Shown here piece by piece: positions 48,656 through 60,900 of a stretch of 64,000 bases of DNA; the stretch's first letter is position 1; each line of letters opens with the position of its first letter. The notes under the pieces were generated by a model that ran no database searches, was not told the DNA's origin, and worked only from the letters and a program-made list of their open reading frames with translations. A program made the position numbers and the translations under genes. Where the stretch lies: the NCBI GenBank assembly GCA_000310025.1, contig FN649742.1, forward strand, positions 5,053,772-5,117,771, read 5' to 3'. The stretch is from Ectocarpus siliculosus. Lineage: Eukaryota > Sar > Phaeophyceae > Ectocarpales > Ectocarpaceae.

Positions 48656-49000
48656 TTAAGGAGGACCCGATTCGCGGGGTATCCGTCGATTGACTTTTAC
48701 GAGAATCGGTACACCTTCGCACATGGCGTCAGCTGGATACTGGTTCGAATCTCCTTGGGTGCACGTTTATTCTCCTGACTTGGACATTTTCCCATGGACA
48801 CCATGTGTGTCAGTCCTGAGAACACCTCTTGGAATCGATCCTATAAAGAACCTTGTGACACTTCCATCGAATTACCCGTCCTGGCCACAAGAGGTTCCCA
48901 GTTGAGGGTAAATTCTGTGGGTGGAGAGTGTTAAGGAGGAGGACCCGATTCGCAGGGTATCCGTCGATTGACTTTTACCAGAATCGGTACACCTTCGCAC
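48656..49000. repeat. About 67-bp direct repeat flanking about 210 bp
   Basis: The left copy (48656-48722) and right copy (48931-49000) both read TTAAGGAGGACCCGATTCG-like starts, then GGGTATCCGTCGATTGACTT, then AGAATCGGTACACCTTCGCA. They differ by an extra GGA triplet and a couple of substitutions. The enclosed part contains a tRNA B-box-like GGTTCGAATCTCC at about 48752. It may be a small retroelement relic or a simple duplication. Confidence 0.85.
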
Positions 49001-52000
49001 CCGTCCGTCCGCACTCGACTACTACAGCAGCAAGCGTCACCCCTCCCCCCGCCCTGTCCCACTCTTCACTGGAGAAAATATAAATAAATAAAGATGGACT
49101 AGATCCATGTAGTCTATGTAGTAAGTAAGAAGACTACTACATACTACCCACAGTCGAAGGGGATGTGGGGTTGATTGAAGTATTTTCTTGTGTGTGTGTG
49201 TGTGTTTTTTTTTTTAAAGAACAAAACAAGCTTTCGCCCGCGCGCTCTTCTTGCGGTCGTCATGTAGTACACATGGACTATTATTATATAATAATAGATT
49301 TTAGAAGTCTAGTAGGTATTGTATGCATACCATACTTACTTACGATACGTAATACAAACGTAAAAAAACTGAAGCCGTCGTAAGCAAGCATAGATCTTGG
49401 TGCACCGGCCGGCCGCATGCAGTACGAAGAAAGGCTCACACTTACTTGGCTCACATACTGTATTCATTCGTCGGTGCCCATCATGCAGTGGTTTGTTCGG
49501 CATCATCTGTCGGACTGGTTTCTTATGTAGACTAAAATATAATGCGCGCCACAGAGCAGCAGCAGCAGCAGCAGTGGTCATTTCTTCTGGCGGCGGCGGT
49601 GGCGACGAAAAAAAAAGGTACAATAAGTAAGGTTACAATGTTGCATAGCGGGCGGCAACTACTGCAAGGAGCCTGAGTCCATCATCATCTGTCACACGGT
49701 GACATGATGATTGATGATTGCATTTATAATTTGCACTCTGAGTGCGAATTCATGGCCGAGAAGGCAAGACACTTTCAAGACAAGAGAAGGGGGGGGGGAT
49801 TCTCGGCCCTCACCCTCAAACATGGAAGGCGTTTATTACATCTTGTCGTGAGAGAGGCAGATTTTTTTTTCTTCTACTAGTCTGGACAATTTCGAGAGCG
49901 GGGCATCTATCTCTCTTTGCGTGTTGGCTTCACCACCACCAGGTGTCTGTGCCAGTAAGTGAAGGGTACGAATCCCGGAGGTGCATGGAGGCTAGAAGGG
50001 CTCTCTAAAGTAGTACATCATACATCAGAGGTGGAGGTTCAGGAGCAATAGGTTCACCGGAGCCGGCGATCGGAACCCAGGGTGGGTAGGGCAGCGGGCA
50101 GGGGGCGGTGCGTGCGTGAGAGGACTTGCTTGCATGCGGAGCAAATCCTCCATCGCCCAGGAGCCGTATGGCGTGCCCGATCGAGGGCAAGACAAGGGAA
50201 CATCCGTCAGGAAACAGGTGGACAGCCTTTTGCTCAGGCTTCAGCCGACGCCCGTGGCTGATGAGCGCCGACGGTGAGTCCATCTGGCACACAGAGCAGT
50301 TTTGGAAAAGACGATTTTGTTTTTGCTGAGAGAGAGCAGGCAGAGGAGGAATATTAATGTTGGATGTTCGTAGAAGGGCCAAGCAACGCCGACCAAACTC
50401 CATCCATCCCTTTTCTCCATTTGATGGGTAGTAGGACGGCGTCCCAAGAACATACACACAGAGATAGGGAAATCGCCTCTGGTAGTGGTTACAGCTACGG
50501 GGGGAGGGAGACACATACAGCTGTTTCCAAAATTTGTCGTTTTCTGAAAGAAAAACTGCAGTTGATCCGATTGCGTTGGCAAATTGCCGATGCCGCCGCT
50601 ACAATGTAAAAATTTGTAATTTTTTGCCCTTTCCCGAGCATATATGCGAGAGGACCATTGTCTCACTCTCGCACAGGTAGGACAACAGGCCCATCGAACA
50701 TGGCCAAGGGACATTTGTCTCCATGGCTGCTGTTGCTCAGTCGCCTGTGAAGAACCGGCCGCATCTGTGTACTTCGCCTCAGTGCTGTCTCCAAGAAAGA
50801 CAATGCGCTGGTCTCGTGGTTCCGAGGAATAAATACGTACCATCACAGGGACAGCGAATCAGCGTTCTTTTCTCGAAATTGACATGAAATGACGAAACCC
50901 GAAACCCGTGCTGGATTAACATCCTCGTTCATATTCTCGGCGCAATCAATGGTTACTGGTCGTCAAGTGTAAGCTTGTTCCGCTGTGCAACTTTTTCAAA
51001 AGGGTTGAGTCACGTATTACGTTGGTTCCCCTCCGGCATTTGGACAGCAGTGGGAGGCACCACCGCCGTCCGTTGCGGGTTAGCCTGTCACATTTATTTT
51101 CTGTCTCCACAAGACCGTGGAAGGTTCGGAGTATTAGACTTCGTGATAGTTCTAATGTTCTAACAGCAAGTACGGCTGTGTAACAAATTTCAAATTTCCG
51201 AATACTCAAGTTTAGCATATCCGAACTCTGTGGCATTATCTCGAACGAGTAGTCTTTCAGTGATGGAATGTGTTTTCCCTTTTCACACGTGTCGCTACAA
51301 TGACGGAGGGAGGTGTCCTTAGGTTTACGGGGAGAGAGCCCACTATCTCCGGTGGCAACGGAGACGCGAAATTGCATACGTCAAACGATGCACCTTGGGC
51401 GGGAGTCAGTAGGAGCACGAAGGCATCACCAAGGGAAACCTGGGGTTTTGCCAAGTGTAGTCTATTGATATGCATACGGAATCAATCTGTTTGGTTTGGT
51501 TGCCGAGTGTTTGCGGACGGACACAAATACGTTATGCACTACAAAAATCCACGACTTGTATTTACCATATAGTCTATGCGTAGCAGGCAGCAGTGGGCAA
51601 ATCATGCCACAGGGATGCAGCCAAGGCTACAATATATCAGACCACGTCAATGCCGCTCATCATACTGCTGCATGTGACGCAGGTAGGAACACATTACTTG
51701 TTCCTTTCATTTGTTCATCCTCGGCTGTTGATGCGCGCACCCTGCTGCACTGTTCCCGGTCTTCACCCCACGGACAACAGCAGTAGGATAAAAGGGCCCT
51801 TTTCGCACATATTCATGTCAACGAACACGACAGCACGGTGCCCACTGTAACACACAACAAACCTCGGTTAAGGACACATGGTTTTTTCCCTTTTCAAAAG
51901 TGCCGTTAACGTAAAGGAGGGCTGTTGTACCCCGAGTTTCTGGAATGAACCCCGTGTGCTGGCAGGCCATTGAATCTTGCCATAGGCCGATTACCCGCGC

Positions 52001-52803
52001 ACAAGTCGATTTCGGCTCCTTTCACAGCTCCAAAACATCCACATGGAAACCGGAATCTGAGACACACTTCATGGTTCAAGGGAGGTGCCCTTCAGATATA
52101 CGGGAAGATACCTCACTACAATTGTATCATATCTCCGGCGTCGACGGAAATGTGAAATACCTCACACGAATGCACAGCTCTTGAAAGCTAGGTAATGTCG
52201 CAATGTCCTCTTTGGACAATCTGTGCACTCTCTTTGCTGCACAAAACCTTCCTCCCCAATGCCTCGACAAAACCCAGTCAATGCCCATGGGCCGTGGTGC
52301 TGATTTATGTGAAAATACTTGATAGCCATCAGGCGTGTTGGTTCGCCGCATGTCGTCATGATGGAAGCATACATACGACTGACAGACAAGCCGCCAGGCG
52401 AGAGGAATCGTATTTGTACGCTTTCCCCACACACAAGCAGCAGACCGCTCTCTATTTGTTGTTGTTGTTGTCTTCACATTAAACTCGTGTCAGTTGCTAA
52501 TCCCAAAATCTAGCAAAGACGCGGTCCGTAGGAGATGCTATACGACAGTTTGGCCAAACTATCGTATAGAATCCTCGACGGATTCTCCATACGGATTCTT
52601 ACTTTTGCTCACATGGATTGACATTTCTCAGCACACACAGACCCCACAGCAGCCACGACTAGCTTCAAAGACGCCTACAGGTGTGGTGCGTACAGCCTTC
52701 TAGTTCTGGTGACGATCCGACCATCATGGAGGGAGAATTCTGTGGTGATGTGGTGAGAGGTCTGTCTCTTGGTCGAATCCGTGGCAAATCAGGGGGGTGG
52801 GGG

Positions 52804-53002
52804 TATGCCAGTCCAAAAAAATCCGTCGGGCCAACTTTCGGTTGCCATAAGAGTCAGCCTCAACGACAGATAGTCTAGTCTATATTTTTTGGCACACGAA
52901 CAATATGCCAGTCCAAAAAAATCCGTCGGGCCAAATTTCGGTGCCATAAGAGTCAGCCTCAACGACAGATAGTCTAGTCTATATTTTTTGGCACACGAAC
53001 AA
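52804..53002. repeat. 100-bp tandem duplication
   Basis: Copy one (52804-52903) and copy two (52904-53002) both start TATGCCAGTCCAAAAAAATC and end GGCACACGAACAA. They differ by one substitution and a one-base deletion near the middle. The near identity indicates a recent event. Confidence 0.95.
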
Positions 53003-53659
53003 AAACATTTGGTAGTATATCGGATGAGGCGGATCGTTTTGCGCCCGAAGATCAGGGGTTGCGTGTGCCCCGAGAAAATGTGACTAGTAGTATGATTACG
53101 TGATTTCACGATGCTATGCATACCCATGGTGAAATTGAGCAGCCTCATGGACAAATGAAAGACAACGAAAAGAGATAATGCGAAAAAAGAGGTGCACTGA
53201 AACGCGATCCGTCGAATGCCACGAAAAACAGCAGTGCATAGATTGTATAAACTATTGTAACAACGGGATTTCCATCTAACGCGCTCATTGCCCTGCTGGA
53301 CGCTGGGGCAGGTGTGTGTGTGTAGGAGGCACCCATCACGGCGAAAGTAGATAGGATAGCTGTCGCTACAACGAGCGACAGCTGATAGATGTAACTGTCG
53401 TCAGACGTGTGCGTCCACGGGCGGAAACAGAGCGCAAACACCGCACACTTGATACTACACCTGCTGTGCGCTGGTGAGAGAGCTGTTGTGTGGTAACGAG
53501 TGCGAGATTTTCACCCGCCGGTTACCTATCCCCCCCCACCCCCGTCCACATCCCGATTTCGTGGAACATACCCACCCCCCGATACTGTTGGTGAACCCCT
53601 TGTTCTCTTTTCTTTTTCAGTGCTGCTCGGCACGAGCTGTGCCAGCGAAACAGCAAAAC

Positions 53660-54010
53660 ATACAAGTCAGTTCTCGTCACCTAGCGCACCAATCGTCATG
53701 GCACCCCTTCGAGCGTGTGCTCCATTGCGATATCTAGGGGCGTGACAATTGTGTTGGGCATGGGTGCTGTGTGTGGGAAGAACTCCATGGCGGCGTGGAA
53801 TCCGATCGATTTTCTTTTTTTTTGGCCCGGCCGGGCACACACAGCAGTCGGCATCGCCAGGCGAAAGCGCCAACCCATCGCCACGATGCTCTCGCCACAT
53901 ACAGCACCCATGCCCAACACAACTGTCCCGTCCCGAGAAACCACAATGGAGCACACGCTCGAAGTGGTGCGATGGCGATCAGCGTCCTAGGTTTCGAGAC
54001 CTGATGTTGT
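53660..54010. mobile_element. Large foldback (inverted-repeat) element, probable MITE
   Basis: Two inverted arms of about 110-120 bp flank a T-rich centre of about 110 bp. The left arm (about 53660-53780) carries TCGAGCGTGTGCTCCATTG and TGTTGGGCATGGGTGCTGT. The right arm (about 53890-54010) carries the reverse complements at mirrored positions. The outer parts also pair (CCTAG-GC...ATCG). Similarity is near 80% by eye. Because of the symmetry, open frames on the two strands look alike; they are not genes. Confidence 0.8.
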
Positions 54011-54639
54011 GCTGTGCTCATGTTGCTGGAAGTTGAACGCGTCGGTCAACAAAAATGGGCGACATCAACAGCCTCACACCACAGAGAGTCCAGCGGCATC
54101 GAGCCCAGATGCTGTCGCCCGCTGCGCGTATGTGTCGCCCGTTACCCGACGCTGTCTGCTGTGCTTGTGCTGTCTGCTGTGTGGTGTCGCCCGCAGTGCG
54201 TGTGTCTCTGTTGTACAGAGTGCAATCCGCTGTGTGCTCCGAAAAAAAAAAGGGACGGTATACTGACCATCACGTTGTAGTCTAAAATCAAGTCATGTAG
54301 TCTAAAACCTAGATAAAGCGAACAGACTGCTGTACATACTTTTTTTTCTGGATGGAGCCCTATGTTGCGGCGATACCTCAGGCGAGATTAGGAATCTCGC
54401 TTCGCTCGAATAAAAAGAGGTCGACAAAATATTCAAAATCTAACAATTACTTCAAGGCCGAGCAAGTCTTAAGCACTGATTTGTTCGGAGATTCTTTTTT
54501 GCTCTCTCTCTCGGCAGGGGATGGCCTGCACGGGAAAATGATCCAGGTCCAAGCAACCTTCTTAACGGTATGCATATTTTTTTCTCAGCGGAACAAAAGG
54601 GACGATTCAAGTTTTTGTGGGTCACAACATGCTTCAGTT

Positions 54640-55320
54640 CACGGTTTTGGCTCGTGTGCCAGCAACAAGACGCCGAACGCCCTGTTTTTTGGTCGACTTG
54701 TGGGTGTAGTCGGCCAAAGGCTCCTCTCTGGCATGCGTTGTGGACTGATTACACTCGGGGCAACTAGAAAAAAAGCAACGTCCAAAAAAGTCAACACCGC
54801 AAACACACCTCGGTTCACGTTTACAGGCTGTGTGCAATCAATACTGGACAATGCGCTCTGTTCTCTGGGACGCGAGCAGAGCGCATGTGTATGACCACAT
54901 GCCATTGGCTGCAGTTGGTGGATGTCATCGGCCTAAAGCCTCCCTCTGGCATGCGTTTGTGGCTGGTAGCGGGTGACACACGGAGCCAACACCCGGCGGA
55001 ACAAGAAAAAGTCCAAAAAGTCAATACCTCAACACACTTTGGTTCACGTTTGCAGGCCGTGTGCAATCAAAACTGGACTATACGCTCTGTTTCTGGGACT
55101 CGAGCAGAGGGTATGTGTAGACCACACGCCATTCATTGGCTGCAGTTTGTGGATGTCGACGGCCTAAAGCCTCTCTCTGAATGCGTTTTTGACTGGTCAC
55201 ACATGCAGCAGGCACAAAAACGGCTCTTGTCGGCCCAAAGGCAAGAACGTCAGCAGAGCAATGTGGCAGGGTGGACGTTTTCGGCTCGTGTGCGGCCAAC
55301 ACGACGAAGAACGCCCTGAA
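54640..55320. repeat. Tandem repeat with period about 229 bp, 2 full and partial copies
   Basis: Blocks recur at 229-bp spacing: GTTCACGTTT-CAGGC-GTG followed by TGCAATCA at 54831 and 55060; GGGAC-CGAGCAGAG; CCA-GCCATT...GGCTGCAGTT; and CGGCCTAAAGCCTC. Partial copies flank both sides: the GGCTCGTGTGC-CAACA-GACG and GAACGCCCTG blocks occur near 54646-54684 and again near 55281-55318. Frames stay open by chance on both strands. It looks like a short diverged satellite-type array. Confidence 0.75.
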
Positions 55321-55749
55321 TTGTAGATACCTGCAAAGGGTTTGTTCATGATCTCATGATAATGGCCAGCAGAGGGTGTAGTTCCTCGTTCTGGCACGAT
55401 CGGGGTGTGACCCCCCCATTTCTAACGTGCAAAATATCAGCGGATCCAACTTAGAAAATTTGCTCACTCGCCAGCTGGAATCCTATAGGAAATATTCGGC
55501 CATTTGGAATTTGGGCTGTAGGAATTGGCCATTTTCCTCCGCGTATGCGTAAGACGCCGAAATAATTTTTTGGGCTAAGGAAAAGGACCCCCCCCAAAAA
55601 TCCCGAAAAAATCAGTGCTTGAGACTCGGTCACAAACTATCAGAAAAGAAAAGAAAAAAAAAGGAAGACAAGCTCGATTCGGACTCCTGTTTTTTGCAGA
55701 CATCGTCCATCTCATATTCTATCAGACTAACTTCCAGACGCAACAAAAA

Positions 55750-55990
55750 GTGTCGACATGGCGGTCCTGTAGTATGACAGTACTTTTTTGGCGGTACCAG
55801 TACAGTGGTACTTTTTCGATGGTACTGCAATACGGCGGTTCTTTTTATGCCGTTCCCGGTACTTCATTTTTTGGTGGTACTTATTCGGCGGTTACGCAAT
55901 ATGACATTTTTCGGCGGAAGGCGGTATGGCCTTCGGCGGTATGGCCTTCGGCGGTTCCCTGGTACCACCGAAATGTGGCGGTAAGTATGG
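55750..55990. repeat. GGTAC/GGCGGT-rich low-complexity tract
   Basis: Irregular repetition of GGTAC and GGCGGT words with T-runs between them, including two exact adjacent copies of a 15-bp GGTATGGCCTTCGGC unit near 55923-55952. No regular longer period. Confidence 0.7.
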
Positions 55991-57904
55991 CCAGTACCGA
56001 GACCGCCCACCACGGCGGGAACCCCCCCCCCGGGGATTTTCCCGAGGTGTACCCTGGGAAAATGTGCCAAGTCGGGAGAGAATTACGTTGATTTGTTTGC
56101 ATTCAGAACCTTTTGGTGTTTTGTATGTGTTGGTGTGTTCCCTGCTGGGCAATCTTGTGTGTGATCAGGGACCACTGTGTGCTGTGTGTCATCACGTCAT
56201 CACCCGAGTGATAGTAGCATGAATTCCGTGATTACATGCGGCCTAACCTCGGGAGGGTGGTATCTTGTGTACCCTGGGTGATACTTCTGCTTAGCGTTGA
56301 TTAAAAATGTTAGCACCGGGTGTTGTATGCTGTAAGGGGTGCCTTGTCTTGTGTGGGTGTGTTATCTTGTGTCGTATACGGTAGTCACACCCTCCCACGG
56401 TAACCCGGAGGACGTGGAGGCCGAAAAGGCCCCCACGTCCGGGGCTAATACGTACATACATGCAATGCATTAGAGACGCGATGTACGTGCGAGAGATGTC
56501 ACCGTATCCGGTGCGTTGTATCTAGCTCGGGCGAGGCTGGCCGCGCATTTTTTAATTGTCTAGTCTGCCGCTCTCAGACTGCAGTACACGCACGTGCGTG
56601 CGTGACTGCGTGACTTATCGTGGCAACTACATGATTTTCATTTTCGGCCGTCCTCGGTAATTTCTAATCTCTCGTATTTTTCCCGCACTTGTCTGATCAT
56701 TCATTACCCCCAAACCGCTTCCAACAAAACTGCGGGTATCACGCGAACGTCGGGTGGGACCGTCAGGGATTCGAACCCCAGCTCATATGTCGTCTTTTCT
56801 TTTCCATATTTTCACTGCTCTCACCCCTCATGTCCTCTACACCTGAATGATACGTTGTACCTGGTACGTCTAGGTACAGATTTGTAATACTTCCCAAGGA
56901 AGTCAGGAATTTTATGTACGTGGGTCAGTGTCGAACACCATGTCAAGAAGTAAATACAGACGTCAGCATTGTGTGTGAACAGCTGCAGCTGCTGCAACCT
57001 ATAACTTATGCGGCGACAGCTGTTTCTGAAGTCGAACAGCAGTAGTTATCAGCACATGCCAACAGCTGAGCGTTGGCGCGGCAGCTCTCAGCGGCTGTGG
57101 AGCAAGCTTGTGTGTGTGGGCGGGGCACACGAGAGAGGAAGAGCGTAGATAGACAGAACGTTGCGGCAAAAAGCGAGAGAGGGCAGAATCGGAAGGGAGT
57201 GTGTGCGCGGGGCACTTATTCTTGTTTGTGATGTGTGCTCTTCTACCGCGGTCTTCATCGGAACCCAAGTTTTTATTTGCTGACCAAGGTTGCATGATGC
57301 TGAGCAACTATTGCTGTTCTCTGTACCATTGATTTAGCTACATGTGTGTTTCAAGTGAAACGTTCAAATACCGCCTTTTCGCCAGCGTACTTCGAAGGGC
57401 CGAGTTGTGGTTTTCATTTGTAGATATCCAGTGTTGCCTCAGTCAAATTGATATTTAGTGCAAATGACAGAAAACTGTACACAAGGTAATGATTCGGGAG
57501 TAGGCCCCACGCTGAATGGCCACCACCACCGAGTACCGGTTTCTGGCGGCTCAAGCGGAGACGCTACCGTGACCGGGCTTCTCGAGTGGGCTATTCCCGT
57601 TTTCTGTCGCACTGGTCTCGGTTTACTGCTGCCGCAAACAGTAAGCCTGCACTTACCATTTAGATTGATGCGACTGTTGGGCCTCTCAACTCCGGATGAG
57701 CTCACGACGCTGTCGAAGAAATGGTTGATGCAGCAAGACACAGTATAAAAGTACATTTACCCGTTTCCCGCATGCCGGTTTCAACGAGGCGACCTTGCGG
57801 CTTTGTCGGGCAATAGTGAATAGAGCAAGACACAGCAGTATGTTTCACGTTTATGCAGACCGTCCCGAGAGACATACAATTGTACTCTAAATTGGACCGG
57901 CGGC

Positions 57905-60900
57905 ATGCTTTGTCTCGCGAAGAGGGGGCTCCGACGCTGGCCATCTGCTGACCGAATCTCCCTGCCGTTCGCGAACCCCCCCTTTGCCCGCAGTGCTGTG
58001 TTTGAGCATGTGCAGGAAGTGGTCCAGCATAAATTGCCAGACTGCATGGTCTTACCGGTCGGATCTTTCCCTCTCAAGACCTACTTACCTTATGCCGACG
58101 TGGATATGGTAATGTTTCTGCCTCCGAAGGCCACCTCGACCAGCGGAGGTCCAGTGGGAGGGGTTGGAGCGGAAAGTTCTGGAAAGGAGGGGCGCAAGGA
58201 CCATGAGCGAGAGGAGGCGACGGACGCCCACTCCGGAGGCGATGACGGCAAGGGTACGGACGCGATACACACACCGGCGCTGATTGCTGCCACCATGGCG
58301 CTGTGCAATGTGGCCATGCAGGCCAGTTCCAAGCGAGGGTCTCCAGGGCACAGCCGATCTTGGCCTCCCTTGCTCGAGACTGCGAAACCCGAGATCCGCA
58401 ACGTGTCGCTTATCAACGCGCGAACGCCAATCGTTACAATGGTCGTTGGGAACGTGGTTGTCGATCTCACGGAGAACCAAGGGGGGAGCGTAGCGGCGTC
58501 GGCTTTGCTTGAGGAAGCGGACAACCTCATTCAGCGGAATCACCTCTTCAAGCGAAGTTTGTTACTCCTCAAGGCATGGGCATGGTGTGAGACACCTCGA
58601 TTAGTTGGGAATCGTGTCCTGGGCGCCCGAAAGGGAGGCCTGACAAGCTATGGCCTCTCCGTGATGGTGCTGCACTTGTTCGCGGCGAGTGCCTCTGCAG
58701 ATGCCCTCGTACACCCGCTCGACGTGTTGATACGTTTTTTTGAGGTGTACTCGGAGTTCGACTGGGCTCGATATTGCCTTACTCTGGACGGACCGGTTCC
58801 TTTGGAGTCCGTTCGCGGATCACACCCTTACGAGGGTTGGCACGGCAACGGCGGCACAAGTTCTAGGTTTGAACCCCTCGTGAAGAAGGTTCTGGCGGAA
58901 TTGTTTCGGGTGCCCGAGAAGGATCGTGAGAAAGAGAGGGAGAAGGCGAAAGAGAAGGATAAAGATAAAGCCGGGCGCCGCGGGCGGCGAGCGAGCAGGG
59001 TTGGACGATTGTCTGACAGGCACGCCGAAGATGCGTTGCCGGAGACACCGCGTTTTGCGGCGGGGGCGATGCCGCACTTTCCCAGGCGAGACTGTAACAT
59101 CCAAGACCCTCTCAACGCGCTCAATAACCTCGGGCATTCCGTGACGAAGAACAATCTCAAGGCGCTGAAGCGGGCGCTTCAACAGGGGCAGAAGAAGCTG
59201 GAGGCCTGGCACCTCGTGTCGCACCCTTCGCCGTCTCGCTCCCACCCCAAGAGCGATGGAGCGCTGCGAAGACCACGTGAGACGGAGGTGTCGGGGACGG
59301 GGCGGTCGCAAGGAGGGCGCAGCGTAGAGGAAAGGCGTGACACTCGGCTGTTTCAGGCGGGGGTAGGGGTGGGAAGTGAAAGGGCGGAAGCGGAAGCCAC
59401 GAGACGGGAGGGGGAGCACCGTGGGATGGCTGGCGGCGGTAATGCTCCGGGCCCTCAAGCTTCGCTTGAGCTCGCCGCGCCGGTGCTGGAACAGTTCAAG
59501 TCTGCTCCAGGTGTCGTTCACCATCTCGGTCCACCGGCGGCGGCTCAGTTAGTGCTCCTTCCACCTTTCCCCCTGCACGCTCAGCATCCTGGTGCGAACG
59601 TGATTGTTGGCCCGTCCTTACCAACCCTTGTTCCTGGTGCCCATCCGTTGGTGGCGGCACCACGACACAACGCCGTTCTTGCTTTTCCACGGCCTGTCAT
59701 GCAGGCAGCCCCCCAACAGCACCCATATGTGCACCAAGCGCAACGGTACATCCTTCCGCAGATGCAGCCGGTTGTACCACGGCCAAACTCGGCGGTATTG
59801 GTTCCGACACCAGTGGTCCAAGCACACGCCCACTTTCCGCCACAGTGGCAACAGCTGCAAAGGGTGTTTCCGGGGCCGCACCCAGGCGGTCATCAGCTTG
59901 GTCCTGACCAGCAGAGATTTTCGGTAGTGAACGGGAACGTGTCGCCGGAGGGGTGGAGAGATCAGGCGATGGCCCGCTCGGACGTGTGCATAGTTGGGCC
60001 GGAAATAGCGACGAGTCACCAGTCAGCGCCCCGATGTGAGGAGGCGACGGAACCCCCCGCGGAGAAAGAAAAGTGCAGGGGCGGGCGACGGAAACGTCAG
60101 GAAGAAACTCACGACCAGGTAATGCAAGGACCGGTGCTCCCTTGGGATTTGCCGTCCTTCGTCAATGCCTCTCCAACTTCGTCCACGGCGTCCTTGTCCG
60201 ATTTCGTGGAGGACGGCAGCAAGGATGGGCAGGATTGTCGGTTGCACTATGAGAGTGGCGCTGAAGATGATGTGCACGGCGGGCTAGTGAAGGAGAGCCT
60301 CTTCGATTCGTCCTTGGGTGATTCCGACCACAGCGATACGATGGCGGACACGCGACATCAAAAGCGTGGCGAAGGGCAGAAGGCGGGGATGAAAAGGGCG
60401 AGCGGAAACTTGTGGGCGAACTGGTTCCTGCGTGAGTTCTTCCCGGAATGCTGTCAACGCTACGGTTCGGGTGACGGTTTCCGCGACGATCTCCTTGATC
60501 ACCCGTGCCAGCGCAAGAGCAGACTCCAGGAGGCCGGCTCTCTTCCGCCGAGGCGACCCGATGCTCCGGATGTGCTGCAAGGTGCATCTGGGGAAGTCTG
60601 GAAATCCTTGACGGTTATCGGTGGAATGATGCGCGAAATCGCCGCGCAGACGAACGACCGTAGCACGAAGGAAGAATCGGCACAGCCCCGAACAGAGACC
60701 AATCGTGCAGTGATCGGGGCAGAGGGAAAAGGTGGCGGGCGTGGGTTAGGGCGTTCGCGTGCTCATGTGGGGCATCAGGCGCGAGTCGAGCCGCGCGTGG
60801 TTCAGGCCCGGCGGGCAGCTCTTGCTTCTACCTGCTCGAGTGGAGACCGTTCCGCCCCGTCGGCGAACACGGGGGTTGATTCACGTGGGCTGGAGGTGTT

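Larger units (their letters stand above)
47325..57904. other. Repeat-rich intergenic spacer between TLK and the nucleotidyltransferase gene
   Basis: About 10.6 kb with no confident gene. It contains the separate repeats listed below, plus long T, A, C and G homopolymers. One minus-strand frame (about 50283-50005) follows a plausible acceptor and ends Pro-rich, but matches nothing I know. A plus-strand frame from 57463 to a GTAAGC donor at 57641 might be a 5' exon of the next gene; it joins in phase to a weak acceptor near 57928. Confidence 0.5.

Noticed and set aside
50005-50336. Minus-strand coding-like stretch behind a TGTGTGCCAG acceptor, Pro-rich at its end
   Set aside because: No partner exon, start codon or family could be found; too weak to call a gene.
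53696-54036. Similar open frames on both strands, suggesting a gene pair
   Set aside because: Explained by the inverted-repeat symmetry of the foldback element.
58820-59524. Long minus-strand open frame inside the nucleotidyltransferase exon
   Set aside because: Shadow of the real plus-strand exon; no conserved motif, while the plus strand has the nucleotidyltransferase signature.
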